NCBI GenBank assembly: GCA_046351235.1
Contig: JAXLYV010000009.1
Span: 62,001-126,000, forward strand
Source: JBBSAT01 sp046351235
Lineage (GTDB): Bacteria; Myxococcota_A; Polyangia; Polyangiales; Sandaracinaceae
Reading direction: 5' to 3'
Length of the DNA stretch: 64,000 nucleotides
How positions within the stretch are numbered: the stretch's first letter is position 1; every line of letters begins with the position of its first letter. Below, piece after piece: positions 40,818-51,291 of this stretch. A program made the position numbers and the translations under genes. Below the pieces are notes generated by a model. It searched no databases, was not told the DNA's origin, and saw only the letters and a program-made list of their open reading frames with translations.

Positions 40818-43800
40818 TTGTCCACGCCGACGTCACCTCCGCCCGCCACGCTCGGGCGCTACAAGATCCTTCGTCGCCTGGGGGCCGGCGGCATGGCCGA
40901 GGTCTTCCTCGCGAAGTCCACCGGCGCCGAGGGGCTCGAGAAGGTGCTCGTCGTCAAGCGCATCCTCGAGGGGTTCGCGCGCTCGCCGAAGTTCCTCTCC
41001 ATGTTCGTCGACGAGGCCAAGCTCGCGCTGCGCCTCAACCATCCGAACATCGTCCAGGTCTACGGCTTCGAGCAGGTCGGCGGGGAGCTGCTCCTCGCGA
41101 TGGAGTTCGTCGACGGGATGGACCTCGGGCGGCTCATCTCGGCGTCGCGGCGCCGCGGGCAGCGCATCCCCTATCCGCTCGCGGCGCTCGTCGTGAGCGA
41201 GGTCGCCAAGGGGCTCGACTACGCGCACAACCGCAAGGACGAGTCGGGCGTGCCGATGGAGATCGTGCACCGCGACGTCTCGCCGCAGAACGTGCTCGTC
41301 TCGCACGAGGGCGCCGTGAAGATCGCCGACTTCGGCATCGCGCGCGCGCGGATGATCACCGAGGAAACGGGCATCATCAAAGGGAAGTTCTCGTACATGT
41401 CGCCCGAGCAGGCGCGCGGGATGCGCGTCGATCGCCGCAGCGACGTGTACTCGCTCGGCGTGATGCTCGCCGAGCTCCTCATGGGCCGCGCCATGTACCC
41501 GGGCATCCAGGGCATGGAGGTGCTCGAGCAGGTCCGCGACGGGAAGGTCACCAAGCCCACCGCCGTCGATCCCGAGGTGCCGGCGGGGCTCGAGGCGATC
41601 GCGATGCGCGCGATGAGCTTCGATCGCGAGGAGCGCTACCAGACGGCGCGCTCGCTCTCGGGCGCGCTCAGCCGCTGGCTGCACGAGCAGGACGAGGTCG
41701 TCGATCTGACCGAGCTCGAGAAGTTCGTCGGCGATCTCGCGCCGCGCGAGCCCACGATGCTCGTCGAAGCGCCCGTGCCGATGGAGGCGACGATGCTCTC
41801 CATGCCGAGCGGCCTGCCCTCGCCCGGGCAGCGCGAGGTGCGCGAGCGGCGCGGCGTCGTGGTGATCGGCGGCTACTTGCGCGGCGAGAGCGACCCCGCG
41901 AACGTGACGGGCAGCGGTGCCTACTCGGTCGACACGGGGCGCGAAGATCCCACCGAGCAAGCGGGGCGCGTGCTCTCGGACATCGCGTACAAATACGACG
42001 CCGTGCTCGAGTGGCCCGCGGCGACCGGGCCGCGGCGCGAGTTCCGCATTCTGGTCGGGCTCGGGCGCACGACGGTCGACGATCCGCTCCACGCGTGCCG
42101 CCTCGCGCTCGACGTGCTCGAGGCGCTCTCGGGCCTCTCGGCCGACGCGATGGTGCCGCTCCACGCCTCGCTCGGGCTCTCGCGCGGCGCCGTCACGATC
42201 GTGCGCGGCGGGCCGGGGCGCCTCCGGCACGAGCCGAGCGACGAGGTCTACGACGTGGCCTCGCACCTCGCGCGCGCGGCCGGCATGGACGAGGTGCTCG
42301 CGAGCGGTGAGGTCTTCCGCCTCGCGCGGCGCGTGTTCGGCTTCGCCGACGACCGACGCGAGATCACCGTGAAGGACGGCACCACGCTGCGCGCGCATCG
42401 CCTGGTCGGCGCCCGCACGCGCGACGAGCGCGCCGACGAGCAGCGCAGCGTCACGACGCAGGTGGGCCTGTTCGGGCGTGCGCACGAGCTCGAGGCGATC
42501 GCCGGGCTCTTCGCCGAGATCCAGGGCGCCCGGCAGAGCGGCCAGCTCTTGCTCGTGGGCGAGCTCGGCGTGGGCAAGACGGCGCTCGTGTCGGCGGCGC
42601 TCCTGCGCCTTCCGGAGTCGACCACGATCTTGCGCGTCGACTGCGCGTTCGGCGCGAGCGACGTGCCGAACGCGGCCGTGGCCGATCTGGTGCGCGAGGC
42701 GGCGGGGATCCCCGAGCAGCTCGCGCCCGAGCAGGCGCTCTCGCAGCTGCGCGATCGGCTGCGCAAGACGCTCCCCGGCGCCGAGCGCCAGAAGAACGCG
42801 CTCCTCGCCTTCGAGCCGCTCCTCGGCGGCACGCGTCGCAGCAGCGAGGGCGATGCGGGCGATCGCGCGCAGCTGCTCTCCCGCGCCGTGCGCGATCTGC
42901 TCGGCGCGATCGCCACCCGCGGGCCGACCGTCCTCTGGATCGACTCGGCGCAGTTCATCGACGGCGCGAGCCGCGACATCCTGGTGAAGCTCGCGACGCA
43001 GACCTACGAGCGCGCGCTCCTCATCGTGATCTCGTCGCGGCCCGATCCGCGCCTCGAGGAGGCCCTGCGCGGCGTGCCGCGGATCGAGCTCGGCGAGCTG
43101 GCCGACGACGATCGGCGCGCGCTGATCGTGCACCACTTCGACGGCGCTTCGGTGCCGCCCGAGCTGATGCACGCGATCGTGTCGCGCGCGGGCGGCAATC
43201 CCTTCTTCCTCGAGGAGCTGCTCGATGCGCTCGTCGAGCGCGGCGTGCTCGCGGTCGAGGGCGAGGGCCCTTCGCGGCGCGTGGTGCGGCGCGGCACCGG
43301 CCCCTTCGCGCTGCCGGCCTCGCTCGAGGACGTGATCGCGGCCCGCATCGCCGATCTGCCCGATCGCGAGCGCGTGACGCTCCGCTGGCTCTCGGTCGTG
43401 GGCGCGGGCCTGCGCGAGCAGCAGGTGAGCGAGCTGATGGGGACCGACGCGGTCGCCTCGCTCCGGGAGCTCGAGACGCGCGGCCTCGTCGTGCGGCGCG
43501 AGGGCGTGGCGCTCGACTTCGCGAGCGGCGTGGCGCGGCAGGTCGCCTACGAGAGCGCCGATCCGGCCGATCGCGCGCGCATGCACCGGCGCGTGGCGGC
43601 CTACCTCGCGGGGCTTCCCTCGCACGTGGCGCCGGCGCGCATCGCCAAGCACCACGAGCTCGCGTTCGAGCCGATCGAGGCGGCGCGCTACTACCGCGCG
43701 GCGGGCCTCGCGGCGCGGGCCGCGTACTCGAACAAGGACGCGCTGCGGTTCCTCGCGCGCGCGCTCGCGCTGATGCCGGAGAGCGCGCCGGAGCGCTTCG

Positions 43801-45080
43801 AGCTGCACGCCGAGCGCGAGCAGATCCTGCGCGTGGCGAGCCGGCGCGCCGAGCAGCGCGTGGAGCTCGAGGCGATGCGGCAGATCGCCGAGCGGCAGCG
43901 CGATCCGGGGCGCATCGCGCTCGCGTTCGCGCGCTTGGCGCGGCACGACCTCGACGCGGCGCGCACGGCGGGCGTGGAGGCGCTCTTGCGGCGCGCGCTC
44001 GACGCGTCGATCGAGGCGGGCGCACGCGCGGCGGAGGTCGAGTCGCTGCGCTTGCTCGGGCAGCTGCGCCGGGATCTGGGCGACACCGAAGGCGCGCTCG
44101 AGGCCTTCGATCGCGCGCTCGCGCGGGCCGGGCTCGATCACGAGCACCTCGGCGCGCGCGGCATGACGCTCGTGCAGAAGGCGAGCCTGCTCTGGCGCAA
44201 CGGCGCCTACGATCGCGCCGTCGAGTCGGCGGCCGAGGGCCTGGCGATCTCGCGCCGCCAAGGGCACAAGGGGCACCAGGCCTCGGCGCTGAACCTGATC
44301 GGCGTCTCGCTCGGCAGCCAGGGCGCGTTCGAGGACGCCATCGCCTGCATCCGCGCGAGCATCGTGCTCGACCGCGCGGCGGGCGACCGCATCTACGTGG
44401 GCCGCAAGTGCAGCAACGTGGGGCAGATGCACGGCGAGCTCGGCGACACCGAGCGCGCGCTCGAGCTCATCAACCGCGCGCTCGAGGTCTTCGATCGGGC
44501 CGACGACCTGCCCGCACGCACGGACACGCTGGCCGCGCTCGCGGAGATCTTGCTCGAGCAGAAGGGCGAGCTCGAGGAGGCGCGCCGCGCGCTCGACGAC
44601 TCGCTGCGCATCGCGACGCGCCTCGGCGATCCGAACGACATGGCGCACGAGCGTGTGGTGCGCGCCGAGTGGCACCTCGCGGCGAAGGAATTCCGCGCGG
44701 CGGCGGGCGCGGCCGAGGAGGCCACGCGGCACGCGCGCACGGCGGGCACGGCGGGCTACGAGCTGCACGGCAAGGCGCTCAAGGCGCTGGCGCTCGCCGA
44801 GCTCGGCGAGAAGGACGAGGCGCGCGCGATCCTCGACGAGGCCGATCGTGCGACGCGCTCGGGCCCGGTGGAGCGTGGCGAGCGCGTGCTCGGCTGGCTC
44901 GCGCGCACGGCGCGCCTCGTGGGTGATCCCGATCGCGGCGCCGCGCTCGCCCGTCGCGCCGAGGGCTTCGTGGTCGCGCGCGCCGAGCACCTGCGCGATC
45001 CGGATCTGCGCGAGCGCTACCTCGCGAGCCCCGTGGTGCGCGCGATCCGCGCCGAGCTCGGCGACGCCCCGCCGGCGTGA
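40818..45080 (+). CDS. Ser/Thr protein kinase - cyclase-like - AAA ATPase - TPR signalling protein
   Basis: 1420 residues. Protein kinase domain about 14-290 with P-loop 'LGAGGMAEVFLAK', Lys47, H151-R-D153 and D171-F-G: all catalytic residues present. Residues 385-530 resemble the C-terminal half of a class III nucleotide cyclase ('LHASLGLSRGAVTIV', 'YDVASHLARAAGMDEVLASGEVF') but lack obvious metal-binding Asp pairs, so probably non-catalytic. An AAA/STAND-type ATPase has Walker A 'GELGVGKT' (Lys587) and Walker B 'PTVLWIDSAQF' near 705. TPRs fill about 960-1390. Such kinase-ATPase-TPR proteins are frequent in Myxococcota and act in signalling. The start is TTG 40818, behind a motif shared with the patatin gene. 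Confidence 0.88.
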   Translation: MSTPTSPPPATLGRYKILRRLGAGGMAEVFLAKSTGAEGLEKVLVVKRILEGFARSPKFLSMFVDEAKLALRLNHPNIVQVYGFEQVGGELLLAMEFVDGMDLGRLISASRRRGQRIPYPLAALVVSEVAKGLDYAHNRKDESGVPMEIVHRDVSPQNVLVSHEGAVKIADFGIARARMITEETGIIKGKFSYMSPEQARGMRVDRRSDVYSLGVMLAELLMGRAMYPGIQGMEVLEQVRDGKVTKPTAVDPEVPAGLEAIAMRAMSFDREERYQTARSLSGALSRWLHEQDEVVDLTELEKFVGDLAPREPTMLVEAPVPMEATMLSMPSGLPSPGQREVRERRGVVVIGGYLRGESDPANVTGSGAYSVDTGREDPTEQAGRVLSDIAYKYDAVLEWPAATGPRREFRILVGLGRTTVDDPLHACRLALDVLEALSGLSADAMVPLHASLGLSRGAVTIVRGGPGRLRHEPSDEVYDVASHLARAAGMDEVLASGEVFRLARRVFGFADDRREITVKDGTTLRAHRLVGARTRDERADEQRSVTTQVGLFGRAHELEAIAGLFAEIQGARQSGQLLLVGELGVGKTALVSAALLRLPESTTILRVDCAFGASDVPNAAVADLVREAAGIPEQLAPEQALSQLRDRLRKTLPGAERQKNALLAFEPLLGGTRRSSEGDAGDRAQLLSRAVRDLLGAIATRGPTVLWIDSAQFIDGASRDILVKLATQTYERALLIVISSRPDPRLEEALRGVPRIELGELADDDRRALIVHHFDGASVPPELMHAIVSRAGGNPFFLEELLDALVERGVLAVEGEGPSRRVVRRGTGPFALPASLEDVIAARIADLPDRERVTLRWLSVVGAGLREQQVSELMGTDAVASLRELETRGLVVRREGVALDFASGVARQVAYESADPADRARMHRRVAAYLAGLPSHVAPARIAKHHELAFEPIEAARYYRAAGLAARAAYSNKDALRFLARALALMPESAPERFELHAEREQILRVASRRAEQRVELEAMRQIAERQRDPGRIALAFARLARHDLDAARTAGVEALLRRALDASIEAGARAAEVESLRLLGQLRRDLGDTEGALEAFDRALARAGLDHEHLGARGMTLVQKASLLWRNGAYDRAVESAAEGLAISRRQGHKGHQASALNLIGVSLGSQGAFEDAIACIRASIVLDRAAGDRIYVGRKCSNVGQMHGELGDTERALELINRALEVFDRADDLPARTDTLAALAEILLEQKGELEEARRALDDSLRIATRLGDPNDMAHERVVRAEWHLAAKEFRAAAGAAEEATRHARTAGTAGYELHGKALKALALAELGEKDEARAILDEADRATRSGPVERGERVLGWLARTARLVGDPDRGAALARRAEGFVVARAEHLRDPDLRERYLASPVVRAIRAELGDAPPA

Positions 45081-45273
45081 CGGCGTCGATCGCGTGGGCG
45101 CCGAGACCCATGCGATCGCGCGGCTCGGCGGCAGGAGCCCGACCTCCCGCTCTGCGGTGTGGACGACGGGTGGCGCGCAGCCCTCGGGGAAAGGAACGGC
45201 GAGAGCGGCGCGATCGAGCGTCGCGACCGCCGCAGAGCCGACGGACCGGTGGGCGAGCCGGTCGAGAAGCCGG

Positions 45274-45279
45274 TACGCT
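45274..45279 (+). promoter_or_regulatory. -10-like box of a leaderless promoter
   Basis: TACGCT ends 6 nt before GTG 45286. No -35 match at 17 bp. Confidence 0.4.
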
Positions 45280-45285
45280 CGAAGC

Positions 45286-46905
45286 GTGCAAGCGGGGCCG
45301 AGCGCGCTCTCCGACGTGATCGCGGTGCTGCGCCGCGCGGGGCTGCTCCTGCGCGCGCGGCCGGGCCTCGCGGTGCGTGGGGCGATCGCGGGCGTGACGG
45401 TGCCGTTCGCGATGGTGCTCGTGGGCATCCCACTGCTCGGCACGTGGCTCGTGACGAGCTACCGCGTCGCGCTCGATCGCGAGGAGGACCGGAGCGGAGC
45501 GGGATGGGGCGTGCTGGCGCTCGCCGGTGTCGCGCACGGCGTGACCCAGCTGATGATGCTCGTCGCGACGGCGCTCGCCATCACGGTGAGCGAGTCGCGG
45601 GGCGCGGTCGCGACCGCGGTCGTCTCGACCGTGGCGTTGGCGCCGATCCACGCGATGGTCTGCGGCGGCGCGGCGCTCGCGAGCACGGCCGTGGCGGCGG
45701 CGAGCGTGCGCGCCGGGCTCGCGGAAGGAGTCGCGCGCATGCTCGCGGTCCTACGCGCGCGGCCTCTCTCGCTCTTGCTCGCGCTCGCGCTGCAGATCGC
45801 GCTGCAGACGTTCCTCTGCGTCGGGATCGGGCTCCTCCTCGCCGACCATCCGATGGTCGCCCAGGGCATCGCCATCGTGACCGTCGGCATCTCGCACCTC
45901 GTGCTCGCAGCGGCGACGGAGATCGAGGTGCTCCGGCTCCGCCCCTCCGACACGTTCGGGATGCCGACGCGCGCGCTGGCGATCGGGCTCGCGCTGCCCG
46001 CGTCGGGCTTCGTCCTGGCGCTCGCCCTCTCGTTCGCCATGCCGATGAGCCCGTGGAGCGAGCCGCCGCCGCTGCTCCGCGACGCGCCGCTCGTCGACGG
46101 GCGGCTCGTGCTGCGCGCGGACACGGGGCTCGCGGTGGAAGTGCATCCGAGCGGCTCGCCCTACGCGGCGGCCGAGGTTCTCGTCACGCGCGCCGATGGC
46201 GGCGGCGCGGGCCGCATCTCCGGGCTCGGCTTCAGCGCCGTACGCGTGCTCGAGACGCGGTTTCGAGGGCGCCATGCGTGGGCGATCGGAGGGCAGCGCG
46301 CGGTCGTGTACGTCGATGACGAGGGCGCGCGGCTCGACGACACGCTCGGGGATCGCTTCGAGGAGCGGGCGGCCGAGCCGCTCGCCTTCGCGCTGATCGC
46401 GACGCTGCTCGCGGGCATCGTGGCCTTGCGGATTCGGCGGACGTCAGCGCATGCAGCGCTGCTGGGCGCGAGCGATCGGGAGGGCGAGATCGGATCGGGA
46501 GCGCCGCGCGCCGTGCTGGGCAAGCTCAGCCTCGCTCCGGGCGCGCGCATCGCGTGGCTCGAGGACGATCGCGTCGAGGTCCGCGGTGCGGCGCGCTTCG
46601 AGGGCGAGCACGGCGCGTACGTCGTGCCGCTCCCCGAGGGCGCGCAGCGGCTCGAGGGCGCCGCGGGCAACGTGGCGCTCGACGACGGCGCACCGGCGTT
46701 CGCCGTCTTCCCGGCCGTCGCGCAGCGGGCGCGCTCGTATCGCGAGGCCGGCGCCGCCGCGCCACTCCTGCTCGGCGTCGGCACGTTGAACCGCGCGCGC
46801 GAGGCATATCTGACCCACGCGAGCCGCCTCTTGCTGCGTCAGGCCGTGCCCGCGGCGGCGCTCTACGTCCTCGCGTCGATCGTGCTCGCGTTCCGCTGGC
46901 TCTGA
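45286..46905 (+). CDS. Multi-pass membrane protein of unknown function
   Basis: 539 residues from GTG 45286; the start is supported by the -10 box and by the first membrane domain beginning soon after. Residues 20-250 contain six or so helices in a glycerophosphoryl-diesterase-membrane-like or DUF975-like layout ('VLRRAGLLLRARPGLAVRGAIAGVTVPFAMVLVGIPLL'). A middle loop of about 110 residues, another helix near 367-387, a soluble domain and a final helix follow. No known motif. The 205 bp before it hold nothing else that I recognise. Confidence 0.65.
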   Translation: MQAGPSALSDVIAVLRRAGLLLRARPGLAVRGAIAGVTVPFAMVLVGIPLLGTWLVTSYRVALDREEDRSGAGWGVLALAGVAHGVTQLMMLVATALAITVSESRGAVATAVVSTVALAPIHAMVCGGAALASTAVAAASVRAGLAEGVARMLAVLRARPLSLLLALALQIALQTFLCVGIGLLLADHPMVAQGIAIVTVGISHLVLAAATEIEVLRLRPSDTFGMPTRALAIGLALPASGFVLALALSFAMPMSPWSEPPPLLRDAPLVDGRLVLRADTGLAVEVHPSGSPYAAAEVLVTRADGGGAGRISGLGFSAVRVLETRFRGRHAWAIGGQRAVVYVDDEGARLDDTLGDRFEERAAEPLAFALIATLLAGIVALRIRRTSAHAALLGASDREGEIGSGAPRAVLGKLSLAPGARIAWLEDDRVEVRGAARFEGEHGAYVVPLPEGAQRLEGAAGNVALDDGAPAFAVFPAVAQRARSYREAGAAAPLLLGVGTLNRAREAYLTHASRLLLRQAVPAAALYVLASIVLAFRWL

Positions 46906-46993
46906 GGGCGCGCGCCCGTCGGGGCGCACGTGCAGCACGTGGCGCGGTCGGCCGCGCCGTTTCCAGGCCCGGCGAAACCGCCGTCGGCGCCGC

Positions 46994-47011
46994 CGACCTG
47001 CGGTAGCATCG
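46994..47011 (+). promoter_or_regulatory. 18-bp motif shared with the kinase gene, copy 2
   Basis: Identical 18 bp to 40787-40804, here 11 nt before ATG 47023, including TAGCAT. Confidence 0.55.
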
Positions 47012-47022
47012 CGCACGCTTCG

Positions 47023-48255
47023 ATGACGATGCCCTTCGGTCGCGCGAGCCTGCCGCCTCCCTCGGTCCACCTGGGAAAGGCGGCGATCGTCCTCTCGGGC
47101 GGCGGTGCGCGCGGCGCCTACGAGGCGGGCGTGCTCCGGTACCTCTTCGGCGAGCTCAGCCAGCGCTTCGGCGCGCCGAAGCTCGACATCGTGAGCGGCA
47201 CCAGCGTCGGCGCGATCAACGGCGCTTACCTCGCGTCGGTCGTGCACGACCCGGCGCCCGGGATCGCGCGGCTCACGGCGCTCTGGAGCGAGCTCGAGCT
47301 CGATCGGGTGCTCGGTTTCGGCGTCGGCCAGGCAGCGCGTTTGCCGCGCGTGCTCTCGGGCGGCAACGACGGCGCCGGCATCTTCGACGTCACGCCGCTG
47401 ACGAAGATCGTCGGGCAGAACATGCGCTGGGCCGATCTCGCGCGGAACGTGCGGCGCGGGCGCCTGCATGCGCTCACGATCAGCGCGACGCACGTGGCGA
47501 CGGGCCGGCCCTGGTGCTTCGTCGATCGCGCGCCCGACGTGCCGCTGCCCAGCGGCATGCCACCCACGATGGTCGTGCGTGCCGATCGCATCGGGCCCGA
47601 GCACGTGCTCGCGAGCGCGGCGATTCCGATCCTGTTCCCGCCGGTGCCGGTGCACGGGGATCTCTTCGTCGACGGCGGCCTGCGCTTGAACACGCCGATG
47701 TCGCCGGCCATCCACCTCGGCGCGCGGCGGGTGCTCGTGATCGGCTTGAACGCAGCGCCGACCGCGCCTGCCGTGCCCGCGTTCGCGCCGGGCGTGTTCC
47801 CGGGCGTCGCGTTCCTGCTCGGCAAGATGATGAACGCGTTCCTGCTCGATCACGTGAACGCCGACTTCTACGAGCTCGAGCGCGTCAACCGCATGCTCGA
47901 CGACGGCATCGCGACGTACGGCGCGGACTTCGTCGAGAAGCTCAACGAGCGCGCCGTGGCGCAGGGTCGCGCGCCTCGCGAGCGCATCCACGCGCTGGCG
48001 ATCCACCCGAGCGAGGACATCGGGCGCCTCGCGGCGACGCACCTGCGCACGCACCGCGCGCGCTTCGGCAAGCTGCTCGGACGCACGCTCTTGCGCTTGC
48101 TCGATCTGGGCGAGGGCGCGGACGCCGATCTCGTGAGCTACCTGCTCTTCGACGGCGGCTTCGCGCGCGACCTGATGGAGCTCGGTGAGCGCGACGCGCG
48201 CGCCCGAGAGGCGGAGCTCGCCCGCTTCTTCTTCGCGGAGAGCTCGGCTGGATAG
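47023..48255 (+). CDS. Patatin-like phospholipase
   Basis: 410 residues. Oxyanion loop G26-GGARG, nucleophile elbow G59-T-S61-V-G63 and the second dyad residue Asp217 in 'FVDGG' are all present, so a working Ser-Asp lipase is expected. The C-terminal 150 residues add a helical region ('MMNAFLLDHVNADFYELERVNRML', 'LRTHRARFGKLLGRTLLRLLDLGEG'). No signal peptide, so it acts inside or is exported by another route, as known for secreted patatins such as ExoU. The ATG 47023 was chosen because the shared 18-bp motif lies just upstream. Confidence 0.9.
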   Translation: MTMPFGRASLPPPSVHLGKAAIVLSGGGARGAYEAGVLRYLFGELSQRFGAPKLDIVSGTSVGAINGAYLASVVHDPAPGIARLTALWSELELDRVLGFGVGQAARLPRVLSGGNDGAGIFDVTPLTKIVGQNMRWADLARNVRRGRLHALTISATHVATGRPWCFVDRAPDVPLPSGMPPTMVVRADRIGPEHVLASAAIPILFPPVPVHGDLFVDGGLRLNTPMSPAIHLGARRVLVIGLNAAPTAPAVPAFAPGVFPGVAFLLGKMMNAFLLDHVNADFYELERVNRMLDDGIATYGADFVEKLNERAVAQGRAPRERIHALAIHPSEDIGRLAATHLRTHRARFGKLLGRTLLRLLDLGEGADADLVSYLLFDGGFARDLMELGERDARAREAELARFFFAESSAG

Positions 48256-48257
48256 TT

Positions 48258-48355
48258 TGTGTCACGCGATTAATCTGTTTAAATTCAGTTACATACTTCG
48301 ATGTAACACGCGGTGACTCAGATTCTTCTTGCATGGCGTCTCACGGCGTGACACA
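48258..48355 (+). promoter_or_regulatory. AT-rich region with nested inverted repeats
   Basis: Between the patatin stop and GTG 48365. A perfect outer 10-bp repeat TGTGTCACGC (48258-48267) / GCGTGACACA (48346-48355) encloses GTTACAT (48288-48294) - 6 nt - ATGTAAC (48301-48307). It also holds the most AT-rich stretch seen in the window (GATTAATCTGTTTAAATTC). It looks like a multi-operator control region. Confidence 0.6.
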
Positions 48356-48364
48356 AGCATCCTC

Positions 48365-48901
48365 GTGAGCGACGAGGACAAGACCGAGAAGGACGACGCG
48401 GCGCCGAAGAAGGAGCGCGTGCTCCACACGCGCGTGCCCGCGGTGCTCGAGGAAGAGCTCAAGCGGCTCGCGACCGCCCTTCGGATGCCGGTCTCCAACC
48501 TCGTGCGGGCCGTGCTCGAGGACGCGGTCGACGCGGTCGAGGTCGTCGGAGAGCGCGCCGAGGGCGAGCTGAAAGGCATCGTCTCGCGCATCCATCAGCA
48601 GCGCGAGACGCTGCGCGGTGCGGTGCAGACCTCGGCCCGCGATCGCGTCGAGCCGGCGCCGGCCCCCGCGCCCGTCGCGCCCGAGCCTCCGAAGGAGGCC
48701 GAGCCCGTGTGTCCCGACGCGGCGCCGGAGCTCGAAGGGATCCTCGGCGTGCAGCGCCTCGCGCTCATCGCCGATCAGAAGTGCACCGTCTGTGGCCGCG
48801 CCCTCCCGCGCGGCTCGGAAGCGTGTCGTGGTGTGCGCGACGAGCCGGGCCCGAAGGTCCTTCTCGGGCCGCGCTGTCGTCTGCTCCCTCCCGGCGTCTG
48901 A
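48365..48901 (+). CDS. Possible ribbon-helix-helix protein with C-terminal Cys motif
   Basis: 178 residues from GTG 48365. After an acidic/basic leader, 'VLHTRVPAVLEEELKRLATALRMPVSNLVRAVLEDAVDAVE' resembles a ribbon-helix-helix DNA-binding unit. A Pro/Ala linker then leads to 'CTVCGRALPRGSEACRG', a likely zinc knuckle. A DNA-binding regulator that uses the inverted repeats directly upstream for self-control is a reasonable reading. The alternative is a phasin-like or structural protein, since the next small gene has helical character. Confidence 0.55.
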   Translation: MSDEDKTEKDDAAPKKERVLHTRVPAVLEEELKRLATALRMPVSNLVRAVLEDAVDAVEVVGERAEGELKGIVSRIHQQRETLRGAVQTSARDRVEPAPAPAPVAPEPPKEAEPVCPDAAPELEGILGVQRLALIADQKCTVCGRALPRGSEACRGVRDEPGPKVLLGPRCRLLPPGV

Positions 48902-49012
48902 GCCGCGCGCGGGTCTCTCGACGTCTCCCGGCGTCTCTCTCCGAGAGGCGAGGCGCCGTCGTGTCTTCTCTTGGTCCTTTCCCCGTCACCCCTTCCCACG
49001 AGCGAGGTCCCC

Positions 49013-49297
49013 ATGTCGAACGAGAGCACGCAGCCCGAGACCGTCGTGATCCCGACCGAGAGCGTGCCGCCCGCCGGCGCGAGCACCGAGCCGCGCTCGA
49101 AGACCGACGAGGCCGTCGATCAGGCGATCGACGACGTCGTCGATCTCGGCCGCCTCTGGGCGCGCCACGGCCTGACCATCGGCAAGCTGGCCCTCGAGAC
49201 GAGCGCGGCGTCGCTCGCCAAGACCGCCAAGCTCCTCTCGAGCCTCTCCGACGCGCTCACGGCCGAGCACGAAGCGGCCAAGCCCAGCCAGAGCTGA
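49013..49297 (+). CDS. Small helical protein of unknown function
   Basis: 94 residues from ATG 49013, preceded by 'GAGGT'. The N-terminus is Thr/Pro/Glu-rich and disordered. Residues 35-90 form one amphipathic helical region ('KTDEAVDQAIDDVVDLGRLWARHGLTIGKLALETSAASLAKTAKLL'), somewhat like phasins or small scaffold proteins. No signal peptide. Confidence 0.55.
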   Translation: MSNESTQPETVVIPTESVPPAGASTEPRSKTDEAVDQAIDDVVDLGRLWARHGLTIGKLALETSAASLAKTAKLLSSLSDALTAEHEAAKPSQS

Positions 49298-49349
49298 CCC
49301 CGGCCCGTGAGGTCGGAATAGACAAACTGTCGCCGTTCGTCATGATGTC

Positions 49350-50789
<1,440 letters not shown>

Positions 50790-50799
50790 GAGAGCGTCG

Positions 50800-50839
50800 G
50801 GCGCTCGCAGGGCCGGGAGTCGGCCCTGCAGCGAGCGCC
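50800..50839. terminator. Bidirectional terminator between convergent genes
   Basis: Two-part stem: GGCGCTCGC with GCGAGCGCC (9 bp) and AGGGCCG with CGGCCCT (7 bp), loop GGAGT, one 3-nt bulge. It lies between two convergent stops. Confidence 0.65.
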
Positions 50840-50850
50840 TCCGACCGCCG

Positions 50851-51072
50851 TCAGTGGTGGCAGGGGCTCGCTTGCGCCGCCGCGTGCGAGGGGCAGCCGC
50901 CGTGGCAGCAGCTCCCGCAGTCGCTCATCGCGTGCATCGCACCGGCGCCGGCCGCGAGCGTGAAGAACGTGCCGGCCGCGACGGTGATCATCCGTGCGCG
51001 CGGCGTGAGCGCCTGCCAACGAAGGCGGGCGGCGTGGAGGGCGAGACCGACGATGCTCTGCGGGCGTTCCAT
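50851..51072 (-). CDS. Small membrane protein with Cys/His-rich tail
   Basis: 73 residues from ATG 51072; TACGCT 7 nt upstream supports this start over 51099. One membrane helix ('MITVAAGTFFTLAAGAGA') is followed by a tail with the cluster D-C-G-S-C-C-H-G-G-C-P-S-H and a final C-H-H. Five Cys and several His in about 25 residues suggest metal or haem binding. No known family. Convergent with the sigma-54 regulator. Confidence 0.6.
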   Translation of the reverse strand: MERPQSIVGLALHAARLRWQALTPRARMITVAAGTFFTLAAGAGAMHAMSDCGSCCHGGCPSHAAAQASPCHH

Positions 51073-51291
51073 GGCGCCTAGCGTAGCAGAAGCCCGCATC
51101 GCGCTCCCCGGGCCTTCGGTCAGGGCCGATTCGCGCGCTCCGGCAGGCCTCCGTACGCCGCGTCATGGCCCCGTTTGACCTCATTTGACGTCTCCCGCCG
51201 TGGGAAGAACGGCGCTTTCCCCGTAACCCAGGGCGCCGGAACGAAACGGCGATGGGCGCACCGAGCGGTGCGCGAAACACGGAGGAGAGAG

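Noticed and set aside
40833..45443. 1536-residue open frame on the minus strand opposite the kinase gene
   Set aside because: Low-complexity Arg/Ala/Glu/His product; it mirrors the third-position GC bias of the real gene and has no domain or start signal.
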